A stretch of DNA of 34,610 nt from a virus: IMG/VR virus record IMGVR_UViG_3300032396_000069, positions 1-34,610 of that record. The stretch is one strand, 5' to 3'. Below the pieces are notes generated by a model that had not been told where the DNA came from, searched no databases, and saw only the letters and a list, made by a program, of their open reading frames with translations. Below are positions 1 through 6,651 of the stretch, one piece after another. A program made the position numbers and the translations under genes. The first letter of the stretch is position 1; the number at the start of each line of letters is the position of its first letter.

Positions 1-1
1 A

Positions 2-1069
2 ATCGGGCGGGTTTCCTCCAACGGGTTGGATTATGACGAACCGCTGGTCAAGGGCCTCGTCGAACAAATCAACACCAAACATCCCGGCGGGATCATGGGA
101 CACATCAAAGCGGAAGAGCGTTCCACCGCCTATCCGGTTCCTGACGTGTATTGGGTGGGTGCGAAGATGATCGGCAAAACGGCTTGGGCCAAGGGGTATC
201 TCCCGCCTGGCAGGGCCAAAGAACACTTCTGGCGACAGAAAGCAATGGGGGGCAAAGCGGCCACCAGCATCTTCGGACCGTTCACCAGCCAGATGAAAAA
301 CGAGGAGAAGAAATCCTGGAAAGCCAAGGGGTTCGAGTTGGAATCGCTGGATCTCGCCCCCTGGGAACGCGCCGCCTTACGGTTATCCGGGACGTTCCAC
401 GTGACCAGCCAAATGGAAGCGGGGATCGTGCCTGAATTTACATCGACATCCTGGGACTTTCTTACGGGTGTACCCGTCACCCAGGACTTAGCTCAGGAGG
501 TCACTATGCCTGAAAAAGCGGCAGTGCTGGCCACATTGACGGCGGACGAACTTCAAACCGTCCCCGCCTTCGCGGCACTGCGCGAGACGATTATTGCCGG
601 GGTTACGCAGGAGCAAGACACCCGCGTGGCCGCCTTGACCCAGCAGATGGCGGAGAAAGACCAACGCATCGCTGAACTGGAAGCCGACAACACGGCCAAA
701 GCCACCCAGGTGGCGGAATACCAACGGAGCGAGCATGAAGCCGCGCTGCGCCAGCATATTGCCGAACTGACGGCCTGGAACACCAATGGCAAACCGGAGG
801 CGACCGACAAACTGAACGCCCTGCGCACTATGTTGTTTGCGATGGCGCAAGCTCGACTGGGCGGCGTGGTGTCGGAACTGGCACTGGCCAAACCGGCGGT
901 CGAGGAATTGATGACGGGCGACCTGAAAGTCCTGGTCGAAATGACGCGCGATGCCCTCAGCGGTCCCGCCATTCGTGTCGGGGGGGTGGGGCGCGAGGGG
1001 GCGTCGAAACCCGTGGAACCCACTCTTCAAGAAGGTAAAGAGGCACTCCATACGTTTGGGGTGTCGTAG
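2..1069 (+). CDS. Capsid maturation protease-scaffold fusion (5' end outside window)
   Basis: The frame is open to the left edge, so the true start lies outside and 355 residues are visible. The first ~150 residues form a compact domain with a Gly-His-Ile segment and a run of conserved-looking aromatic and charged residues. Residues ~185-240 (counted from a TTG at position 26) are a Lys/Glu/Gln-rich coiled coil typical of scaffolding regions. The position directly before a decoration-like gene and the major capsid gene is where tailed phages keep the prohead protease and scaffold. By family logic the N-terminal part would cleave scaffold and capsid delta regions inside the prohead. I infer the protease role mainly from position and architecture; no catalytic triad can be assigned with certainty. 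A second start at 506 is listed separately. Confidence 0.6.
   Translation: MGRVSSNGLDYDEPLVKGLVEQINTKHPGGIMGHIKAEERSTAYPVPDVYWVGAKMIGKTAWAKGYLPPGRAKEHFWRQKAMGGKAATSIFGPFTSQMKNEEKKSWKAKGFELESLDLAPWERAALRLSGTFHVTSQMEAGIVPEFTSTSWDFLTGVPVTQDLAQEVTMPEKAAVLATLTADELQTVPAFAALRETIIAGVTQEQDTRVAALTQQMAEKDQRIAELEADNTAKATQVAEYQRSEHEAALRQHIAELTAWNTNGKPEATDKLNALRTMLFAMAQARLGGVVSELALAKPAVEELMTGDLKVLVEMTRDALSGPAIRVGGVGREGASKPVEPTLQEGKEALHTFGVS
495..500 (+). promoter_or_regulatory. Internal Shine-Dalgarno AGGAGG inside the protease gene
   Basis: AGGAGG lies 5 bases upstream of an in-frame ATG at 506. Such a perfect site within a coding region is unusual. It points to a separate translation start for the C-terminal scaffold part. 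Confidence 0.65.
506..1069 (+). CDS. Nested scaffold protein, in frame with the protease
   Basis: An ATG at 506, preceded by AGGAGG with a 5-base gap, would give a 187-residue protein identical to the C-terminal part of the longer product. It contains the coiled coil (residues ~25-80), a helical middle and a Gly/Pro-containing tail, which fits a capsid scaffold that is assembled and then removed. The arrangement matches lambda C/Nu3, where the scaffold is translated from an internal start within the protease gene. The start and the Shine-Dalgarno are seen directly; the scaffold function is inferred. Confidence 0.6.
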   Translation: MPEKAAVLATLTADELQTVPAFAALRETIIAGVTQEQDTRVAALTQQMAEKDQRIAELEADNTAKATQVAEYQRSEHEAALRQHIAELTAWNTNGKPEATDKLNALRTMLFAMAQARLGGVVSELALAKPAVEELMTGDLKVLVEMTRDALSGPAIRVGGVGREGASKPVEPTLQEGKEALHTFGVS

Positions 1070-1084
1070 AGGTAGGAGGACAGC

Positions 1085-1513
1085 ATGGGAAGTATTACCG
1101 TAACCGGTGCCGATGTCTGCTACCTGGATGCGCCCAATCACCCGCCGCTCAATCTGGTGGCGGGGGCAGCGCTGACAGTGGGGTACGCGGTCTATCTGGA
1201 CAGTTCCGGGTATGCGCAGCACGCGGACGCTGATCTTTCGGCGGTCGGTGCGCGCGTGGTGGGTATCGTCGTCGCCAGCAAAGACGGCTCGACGACGGTG
1301 GCATCGGGTGACCGCTGTTCGGTTGCCGTTTGGGGTCGGGTCACGGGCTTTTCGGGGATGACCCCCGGTGCTCCGGTCTACATTTCGAAGACGGTGGGAC
1401 GCCTGGATCAAACCGCCCCCACCAGTGGCGCGTATCCGAATGCGATTGGCCGGGCCGTGAGTGCCACGACCATTTTCGTCAACTGGAACGCGACGGACGC
1501 GACGAGCGTCTAA
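1085..1513 (+). CDS. Capsid decoration-like protein
   Basis: This 142-residue protein is rich in Gly, Ala, Val and Thr with short alternating beta-strand patterns and no membrane segment. Small all-beta proteins of this size placed between the protease/scaffold and the major capsid gene are usually head decoration or stabilisation proteins. AGGAGG at 1074-1079 precedes the ATG by 5 bases. The gene is 15 bases after the scaffold stop and 12 bases before the capsid gene, so the three are surely co-transcribed. The family (DUF2190-like or lambda gpD-like) cannot be decided by eye; position and composition carry the call. Confidence 0.55.
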   Translation: MGSITVTGADVCYLDAPNHPPLNLVAGAALTVGYAVYLDSSGYAQHADADLSAVGARVVGIVVASKDGSTTVASGDRCSVAVWGRVTGFSGMTPGAPVYISKTVGRLDQTAPTSGAYPNAIGRAVSATTIFVNWNATDATSV

Positions 1514-1525
1514 CGGGAGGATCAC

Positions 1526-2662
1526 ATGGGAACGACACTTGGTTATGAATCCATCCTGAATCTCGCCCTCCCGTCCGGCGTCGATGCAACGCTGCTGGCG
1601 CAGTGGGAACTGGCGACCGGTGAGACCTTTATGGGCTTCACCCAGCGCTTGGCGAGTGCCCTGGCTGCCGTCAACGCGGAATTTCAGACGGACTGGGGCA
1701 ACCTGTTTTACACCACCGAAACTCAGGAGTTCGAGTATCGCAACGGGGGCACCCCGGCGGCATCGCCCGTGGTTACCGACCTCGATGTGGTCGATCCGAC
1801 GCACGAAACGACCATCGGTCACCAGATCGCGCTGGAAGTCAAACAAGAAGTCATCGGCGGGACCGAGCGATGGTTCCTGGATGCGCGCGAAATGCAATTG
1901 ACCTCCGACATCGGGGGCAAGATCGACAACCTGCGTAAGCGCTTCGAAACCGATCTGCTCAACCGCGCTTTCCTGACCACCGAATACAGCGTCGGCACCT
2001 CTGGCTACAACGTGCCCTGGGTCCACTCGACCACGGGCAACATCGACTTCGTGCCGGTGGCCTACAACGGCGAAACCTTTGCCAGCACACACGATCACTT
2101 TCTGGGGGTGGCGTCAGGGTCCTACGGGTTCGGCGACATGCTGAACCAGATGGCCGAAACCCTCCAGGAACATGGACATGATGGTCCGTATTATGCCATT
2201 GTCTCCCGTGCGGACATCGGTAGCTATCGCGACCTGGCTGACTTCATTCGCCCCAAGGATCAGATGATCTCGATCATCGACCGCGCAGGCGAAACCAGTG
2301 GTCCGAACTACTACACCACCCAGGCGCTCCGTAAAGGCGTCATCGGCGGGTTCAGCTCGGATTATGGCGAAATCGAACTCTATGCGACGGCGCGCGTGCC
2401 GACCGCCTACGCCTTCCTGACCAAGAGTTATGGCACCCTATCGCCCAAGAATCCGTTTGCGGTCCGGCTGCGTCCGGCCTCGCGCGGGGGCAAGGGCTTC
2501 GGGTGTTACATCGCTGCCGTCACGGGAGATAGTACCATCAGCCCGATCAAACTCATCCGTATGGAGTTCGAATACGGGCTGGGGCTGGGCGGGGATCGTA
2601 CCAATGGGGTCGCTGCCTATCGCTCGACGGGTGGCACCTGGACGAATCCGACCATCAGTTGA
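1526..2662 (+). CDS. Major capsid protein (HK97-fold type)
   Basis: The protein has 378 residues, the usual size for an HK97-fold coat protein. It follows the protease/scaffold and decoration genes and precedes the connector genes. The N-terminal ~40 residues are helical and hydrophobic. The middle has a long charged E-loop-like region and an Ala/Glu/Lys helix, and the C-terminal third has beta-rich segments with Arg and Gly. It would build the icosahedral shell. GGGAGG about 5 bases before the ATG gives a strong ribosome binding site, as expected for the most abundant virion protein. The fold assignment rests on size, order and pattern. Confidence 0.75.
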   Translation: MGTTLGYESILNLALPSGVDATLLAQWELATGETFMGFTQRLASALAAVNAEFQTDWGNLFYTTETQEFEYRNGGTPAASPVVTDLDVVDPTHETTIGHQIALEVKQEVIGGTERWFLDAREMQLTSDIGGKIDNLRKRFETDLLNRAFLTTEYSVGTSGYNVPWVHSTTGNIDFVPVAYNGETFASTHDHFLGVASGSYGFGDMLNQMAETLQEHGHDGPYYAIVSRADIGSYRDLADFIRPKDQMISIIDRAGETSGPNYYTTQALRKGVIGGFSSDYGEIELYATARVPTAYAFLTKSYGTLSPKNPFAVRLRPASRGGKGFGCYIAAVTGDSTISPIKLIRMEFEYGLGLGGDRTNGVAAYRSTGGTWTNPTIS

Positions 2663-2678
2663 CATCCGACACAGTAAC

Positions 2679-2701
2679 AGAGGGGCGTCGTGAGCCCCTC
2701 T
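2679..2701 (+). terminator. Stem-loop directly after the major capsid gene
   Basis: AGAGGGGC (2679-2686) and GCCCCTCT (2694-2701) form a perfect 8-bp stem with a 7-base loop. No T-run follows, so it is not a classical terminator. It could pause transcription or protect the 3' end of the capsid message, lowering expression of the downstream genes. It covers a GTG that might otherwise be taken as the start of the next gene. Confidence 0.6.
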
Positions 2702-2713
2702 CTTGAGGAACCC

Positions 2714-3730
2714 ATGATCGAAAGTCGCGGTTTTAATTACCTCCACTTCCGAAAAACGGCCTGCGATGGCTACAGTTATTATGCCCTCTCGCAGATCAAG
2801 GCGCTGGCACAGATCGGCGCGAAGGTGTATCCCGGCTTACTCATGGACCTGGAGGACACGCCGGGCTGGTATAACTACCTGCGCGGGTTGGATATGACCC
2901 GCCTGAACGTGGTGCTGGCCCCTCCGCATGATCTGAAAGCCATGCCCGGTCGGGTGTTTGCGAGCACCATGTACGAGAGCACGCGCCTTCCCGACGAGTG
3001 GGCACACCACGTCAACACGAAAGCGGAACGCCTGATCGTGCCCTGCCAGTGGTGTGCAGACGTGTTTCGCGACAACGGTGTCACGACTCCGATACACATC
3101 GTGCCGGGGGGCGTTGATCCGGTTGAGTTTCCGAACACATTCATCCCTCTGCCGACGAACCGTCCTTACACCTTTCTGGCATTTGGGGACCGGGGCAGCC
3201 GCAAGGGGCAGGATCTCGTCTGGGAAGCCTTTTACGATACCTTTGGGGAAAACCCGGACGTGCGCCTGATCATCAAAACCCGGCAAGGGGGTCTCCCCTG
3301 GCTGTCGACCGCCAAAGGCGACCGGCGGGTGACGATCTGGCGTGAGGACGTGCTCCACATGGCCGACGTGTATGCGCACGTCGATTGTGTGGTCAATCCG
3401 ACCAAGGGCGAAGGTTGGGGCATGTTCCCCCGTGAAGCCGCCTGTACCGGGAAACCGGTCATCTGCACCGCGTTCGGCGGCACCCTGGATGGGGTAGAAC
3501 ACTGGGGCATTCCCATCGTGAATTACCAGATGGTCCCCGCCGCCATTCTGGGTGGTGGCGAATGGGCCATGCCCGATGTTGAAGAAGTCGGCACGCACAT
3601 GCGCTGGTGTTACGAGCACCGCGACGAGGCGTGGCAGAAAGGGCAGCAGGCCGCCGCCTGGCTGCGCGAACACCAGACCTGGCAGCATTCGGCCCGGCGC
3701 TTGATGGAGTTGATTGAGGAGTGGGGCTGA
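2714..3730 (+). CDS. GT4-like glycosyltransferase in the head operon
   Basis: The 338-residue protein has a GT-B layout with family 4-like motifs. The first domain ends with Pro-Gly-Gly-Val-Asp (residues ~131-135). A strand with Arg-Lys-Gly (~163-165) follows, and then a Glu-Gly-Trp-Gly segment with a downstream Glu-Ala-Ala-Cys-Thr-Gly-Lys-Pro-Val-Ile stretch (~233-251), which corresponds to the EX7E nucleotide-sugar site. Such enzymes move a sugar from a nucleotide donor to an acceptor in the cytoplasm. I chose ATG 2714, with GAGG 5 bases upstream, over GTG 2690, which lies inside a stem-loop. The stop overlaps the next start (TGATG). The acceptor is unknown: the coat protein, another virion protein, DNA bases or host glycans are all possible. 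Confidence 0.8.
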   Translation: MIESRGFNYLHFRKTACDGYSYYALSQIKALAQIGAKVYPGLLMDLEDTPGWYNYLRGLDMTRLNVVLAPPHDLKAMPGRVFASTMYESTRLPDEWAHHVNTKAERLIVPCQWCADVFRDNGVTTPIHIVPGGVDPVEFPNTFIPLPTNRPYTFLAFGDRGSRKGQDLVWEAFYDTFGENPDVRLIIKTRQGGLPWLSTAKGDRRVTIWREDVLHMADVYAHVDCVVNPTKGEGWGMFPREAACTGKPVICTAFGGTLDGVEHWGIPIVNYQMVPAAILGGGEWAMPDVEEVGTHMRWCYEHRDEAWQKGQQAAAWLREHQTWQHSARRLMELIEEWG

Positions 3731-4068
3731 TGGCACTCAGTGATGCGGATCGGCGCTACGTTCAGTATATGACGGGCATTGGGGATACCGAAGCGGTGTT
3801 CACCGACGCCCAACTGGATGAGTGGTATACCGAAGCAGGAGAGGACAAAAAGGCCCTGATTCTGACGGTGTGGTATGTCCTGCTGGCCGATGCCACCCGG
3901 TTGTATGATTACCGACTGGCCCAGTCGGCGGAAAGCAAATCGCAAATTTACAAAAACATCAAAGACCAGATCGACATCTGGGAGCACAAAGCCAACCAGG
4001 CCCAGCAAGTCCGGCTGGTGGGGATGCGCGCCATCCCCCCGATAGATCGGGAGAAACCGAGTTTCTGA
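3730..4068 (+). CDS. Head-tail connector (adaptor) protein
   Basis: A 112-residue, mostly helical acidic protein with a pattern typical of adaptor proteins that dock onto the portal ring (gp6/gp15-like): short helices rich in Asp, Glu, Tyr and Trp and a basic C-terminal tail. ATG at 3730 overlaps the glycosyltransferase stop by one base, and GAGGAG (3716-3721) sits upstream. It is followed immediately by three more connector genes in the standard siphovirus order. I infer the function from size and gene order. Confidence 0.6.
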   Translation: MALSDADRRYVQYMTGIGDTEAVFTDAQLDEWYTEAGEDKKALILTVWYVLLADATRLYDYRLAQSAESKSQIYKNIKDQIDIWEHKANQAQQVRLVGMRAIPPIDREKPSF

Positions 4069-4457
4069 TGGGTCTCAATGCGTGGTTGGGCACCAGTGGG
4101 CTCTTAGAGACGACTATCGACGACAACGATAAGGCGTTTGACACGGCACGCCGCATCGCCGAACAGCCCACCAGCATCGTCATCCGGCGGGCGGGCGTAG
4201 AGCAGGCAGCCCAGACGGTGCGGTTGGAAGTCCTGACGCCTCGCACGGACATAAGTGGACCCGCTGGCAACCAGGGACAGAAGCAGGATATGTTGATCCT
4301 GGGGTATCGGGGACATCCTACCCTGTCCACGACCGTGATCTATCGCGGCGACCGGTTTTTTCATGCCGGGCAGATGTATGTGGTGGTGGATGTCTGGGAC
4401 ACCCTTCCCGGACGGATGCTGGCAGTCGCGGAAGCCAGCGGGGAGCAGCGATCATGA
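4068..4457 (+). CDS. Head closure/stopper-like protein
   Basis: A 129-residue protein that begins with a short helical part and continues with alternating beta-strand segments (Val/Ile/Leu with Arg and Thr), as seen in head-closure stopper proteins that plug the portal after packaging. Its ATG overlaps the stop of the adaptor gene (TGATG) and its stop overlaps the next start (ATGA). The call rests on gene order between adaptor and tail completion. Confidence 0.5.
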   Translation: MGLNAWLGTSGLLETTIDDNDKAFDTARRIAEQPTSIVIRRAGVEQAAQTVRLEVLTPRTDISGPAGNQGQKQDMLILGYRGHPTLSTTVIYRGDRFFHAGQMYVVVDVWDTLPGRMLAVAEASGEQRS

Positions 4458-4930
4458 GAGCGCCGGAACCCATCGGGGATGTCACACTGCGCAGCGTCGA
4501 AGCTGGTTTTGAATGGGTGGTGACACCCGAACAAGCCTTTGGCGCGCTGGCCGATGCTTACTTAAACTATCTGCGGGAAGCCTTGAACGTGATCATGCAG
4601 ACCCGCGCGAACGACATCCTGGTCTGGATGAAAGACAATGCGCCGTGGCAGGACCAGACGGGCAACGCCCGCCGCACGTTGTTCACCCAGGTCATTCAGG
4701 GGTTGAACGAGATCACGCTCCTGCTGTCGCATGGCATGTATTATGGGTTCTGGCTGGAGGTCAAGTGGGCAGGTCGCTACAGCATCATCAGCCCGGCCCT
4801 CGACCATTGGGTCCCCATCATCATGCAGGATTTACAAAAGCTCGTGCGCGGGGGGCAGTTCAACCAGACGGGCATTAGCCGCCAGTGGAATCCCGACACG
4901 CAAACGGCGTTTTATGAGGGCAGGGTATGA
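4454..4930 (+). CDS. Neck/tail completion protein, HK97 gp10-like
   Basis: The 158-residue protein carries the recognisable layout of the HK97 gp10 family. There is a long N-terminal helix, an Asn-Ala-Pro-Trp-x5-Gly-Asn-Ala-Arg segment (~57-70), a His-Gly-x-Tyr-Tyr-Gly-x-Trp-Leu-Glu stretch (~93-103), and a Tyr-x-Ile-Ile-x-Pro-Ala-Leu motif (~111-118). This family joins the head neck to the tail tube. ATGA overlaps join it to both neighbours. Confidence is good for the family, less for the precise step in assembly. Confidence 0.75.
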   Translation: MRAPEPIGDVTLRSVEAGFEWVVTPEQAFGALADAYLNYLREALNVIMQTRANDILVWMKDNAPWQDQTGNARRTLFTQVIQGLNEITLLLSHGMYYGFWLEVKWAGRYSIISPALDHWVPIIMQDLQKLVRGGQFNQTGISRQWNPDTQTAFYEGRV

Positions 4931-5394
4931 CCTTCATGGATGACATCAAAGCGGTGTTGGTGGCCGATACCGGGGCGGGCGGAGTCGCGACCCTGTGTAC
5001 CGGGGGCATTTTCACGTATGCCCAAACGGGCCGCAATGGGATTACCCGTGTCATGAGCAGTGCGCCTTTTGATGCGACCACGGGGCTGTTGAAGCCCTGC
5101 TGCCTGGTCAAGGGCCGCGAAGAAGTGCCCGATGGCGGGATGGATGACGACCAGACGCAAGAGGTCAGTTACCGGCAGGTAGTCGAGTTGTGGTTTTACG
5201 ATGATGGAGATCGTGCCTATACCACCATCGAGAGTGCCCGCACCCGTGCCAAGGTGTTACTACACGGGCAGATGATCGGGTCCAGCAAGTTCATCCCGCA
5301 CTGGGCGGGCAATATCCTGACCCAGCAGCGTGACGAAGCGTTAGACAATGCCCTGATGATCCGGAGTGACTTCGCGATCCGGGCGATAGGATAG
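4927..5394 (+). CDS. Tail terminator-like protein
   Basis: A 155-residue alpha/beta protein located directly between the gp10-like gene and the major tail protein, the usual slot for the tail terminator (gpU/gp17-like) that stops tube growth and binds the head. A strand-rich middle and a C-terminal Arg-containing segment fit this. The start is the ATG at 4927 that overlaps the previous stop (ATGA). Two Cys residues stand adjacent near residue 58. Confidence 0.55.
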   Translation: MTFMDDIKAVLVADTGAGGVATLCTGGIFTYAQTGRNGITRVMSSAPFDATTGLLKPCCLVKGREEVPDGGMDDDQTQEVSYRQVVELWFYDDGDRAYTTIESARTRAKVLLHGQMIGSSKFIPHWAGNILTQQRDEALDNALMIRSDFAIRAIG

Positions 5395-5401
5395 GAGACA
5401 A

Positions 5402-5935
5402 ATGGCATATACGCAGAGTTTCATGTACGGCCTGTCGGACGCCAAGATCGCCGTCTGGAATAGCGCTCAGAACTATGGGACGGCGCTGGACGTAGAGTCC
5501 GTCAAGGTCTTCGGGGTCGAGCTGGATATGGAAAGCGGCGAACTGGAAGGTGATGACATCATCACCGACAGCCATGCCAAAATCCAGGCGGCCAACATCA
5601 CGCTGGGCTTCGGTCTCAAGGACAACGATGTCCTGGCCATTTTGACCGGGGTGACCAATACGGTCAGCACCAATACCGAGTCGATGATCTTTGGGCGGGA
5701 CAACATGCCTTACTTCGCCATCTGTGGCCGCGTGGACACCACCACGGGGGGCGGGGATATGTGGCTGTTTATCCCCAAGGTCAAGATCATGTCCGGCTTG
5801 AACTTCTCGATGGCCAAGGGCGCGTACATCGAAGAGAACGTGACGGCGCGGGCCCATTATGAAAGTACCGTCTACGGCGTGATGAAACTGATCCATCATG
5901 CGACGGCGACGGCCGTGACCATCCCACCCACGTAA
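5402..5935 (+). CDS. Major tail tube protein
   Basis: A 177-residue protein with the pattern of tail tube subunits: an N-terminal segment describing a 'sample' of beta strands, a hydrophilic acidic stretch (Gly-Glu-Leu-Glu-Gly-Asp-Asp), then Phe-Gly-Arg-Asp-Asn-Met-Pro-Tyr-Phe (~98-106) as seen in several siphovirus tube proteins, and a beta-rich C-terminus. It would polymerise around the tape measure protein. GGAG precedes the ATG by 5 bases. It sits just before the tail assembly chaperone and tape measure genes. Confidence 0.75.
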   Translation: MAYTQSFMYGLSDAKIAVWNSAQNYGTALDVESVKVFGVELDMESGELEGDDIITDSHAKIQAANITLGFGLKDNDVLAILTGVTNTVSTNTESMIFGRDNMPYFAICGRVDTTTGGGDMWLFIPKVKIMSGLNFSMAKGAYIEENVTARAHYESTVYGVMKLIHHATATAVTIPPT

Positions 5936-5951
5936 TTGAAAAGGGGTTGCA

Positions 5952-6488
5952 ATGGTAAACCAGTTGGTATTGACTCCGCCCCACGAATGGCGGAAAGAAT
6001 CAGAAGGGGAGCTGTGTCGGCTCCCCTCCGGTCGTGTGGCACGGTTGCGCGGCGTCCAGTTCGACTTCTTCGTGATGACGGGCAAAATCATGGACAGTCT
6101 GACGCCCATCATTGCTGCCATTATGGAGGGGAAGAAAGATATTGAGGCCATGCTGCCCGACAAAATCGCGGACCTTCAGCAGTACATCGACATCCTCAAC
6201 GCGGTGTGCCGCTGTGCGTTTGTGGAACCGCAAATTGTGGACCCTCCGATCTCGGACAACCAGATCAGCATCAATGACCTGCTCTTCGAGGACAAGGAGT
6301 TTGTCTATCACCTGCTGGGGATCGCGACTCGCGACTTGGAGCCCTTTCGTCGGCAACAAGAAGGCTATGTGGACTCTGTGGTGTCTCCAGAAGGACACGT
6401 ACCAGCCAGCGAGCCACCTGCTGAACCTGCGCGCGTGGGCGACGGCGAAGACGGGGCTGGACGGGTGGTGGACGGCGTTCCAGTTTGA
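5952..6488 (+). CDS. Tail assembly chaperone, short form (G-like)
   Basis: This 178-residue product lies between the tube and tape measure genes. Residues 1-131 look like a folded helical protein. The last ~45 residues (Gly/Pro/Glu/Asp/Val-rich) look like an unstructured out-of-frame tail. By analogy with lambda gpG/gpGT it would chaperone the tape measure protein and stay out of the virion. AAGGGG precedes the ATG. Its 3' part overlaps an open frame at +1 that runs to the tape measure start, so it is probably the short product of a programmed frameshift. Confidence 0.65.
   Translation: MVNQLVLTPPHEWRKESEGELCRLPSGRVARLRGVQFDFFVMTGKIMDSLTPIIAAIMEGKKDIEAMLPDKIADLQQYIDILNAVCRCAFVEPQIVDPPISDNQISINDLLFEDKEFVYHLLGIATRDLEPFRRQQEGYVDSVVSPEGHVPASEPPAEPARVGDGEDGAGRVVDGVPV
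6342..6345 (+). other. Candidate +1 slip site CCC.T in the tail chaperone gene
   Basis: In the short-form frame the codons read GAG CCC TTT CGT. A shift of tRNA-Pro from CCC to CCT moves reading into the +1 frame at TTC (6346). Both Pro and the following Phe can re-pair after the shift. CCC.U is known to support +1 frameshifting in Listeria phage PSA. The exact site is inferred; other slip points upstream (for example GGG.A at 6318-6321) are possible. Confidence 0.45.
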
Positions 6489-6651
6489 TCGGGCGGTGTC
6501 CTGGTTCGGGCGGCACGTCGAAGGCGTGCTGAACGAGACCGACGATAAGGGCCACTACAAACACACCTTGGCCGAGGTGTTGGGCGATGAGCCAGACAAG
6601 CAAGAGGCTCTGGACTGGCTCACGGGCATGTTTGGAGTAATCCGCACATGA
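6346..6651 (+). CDS. Tail assembly chaperone extension (T-like) reached by +1 frameshift
   Basis: The +1 frame gives 101 residues rich in Trp, Leu, Ala and Lys, with well-formed amphipathic helices, ending at TGA 6649-6651. That stop overlaps the tape measure ATG (ATGA). Joined to residues 1-131 of the short form it yields a product of 232 residues. The only internal ATG in good position (6367) has a purine-rich tract only 2 bases away, so independent translation is less likely than frameshifting. The T-like part would bind the tape measure protein. Confidence 0.6.
   Translation, partial: FVGNKKAMWTLWCLQKDTYQPASHLLNLRAWATAKTGLDGWWTAFQFDRAVSWFGRHVEGVLNETDDKGHYKHTLAEVLGDEPDKQEALDWLTGMFGVIRT

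Noticed and set aside
488-2098. Long open frame of ~536 codons antisense to scaffold and capsid genes
   Set aside because: It mirrors the GC-rich codon use of the real genes, has no ribosome site, and the Arg/His/Gly-rich product looks like no protein family.
2837-3736. ~299-codon antisense frame over the glycosyltransferase
   Set aside because: Composition of a shadow (His/Arg/Pro/Gly) and no start signal; the plus-strand enzyme motifs are clear.
5291-6163. ~290-codon antisense frame over the tail protein
   Set aside because: Overlaps three well-supported plus-strand genes and lacks a ribosome site.
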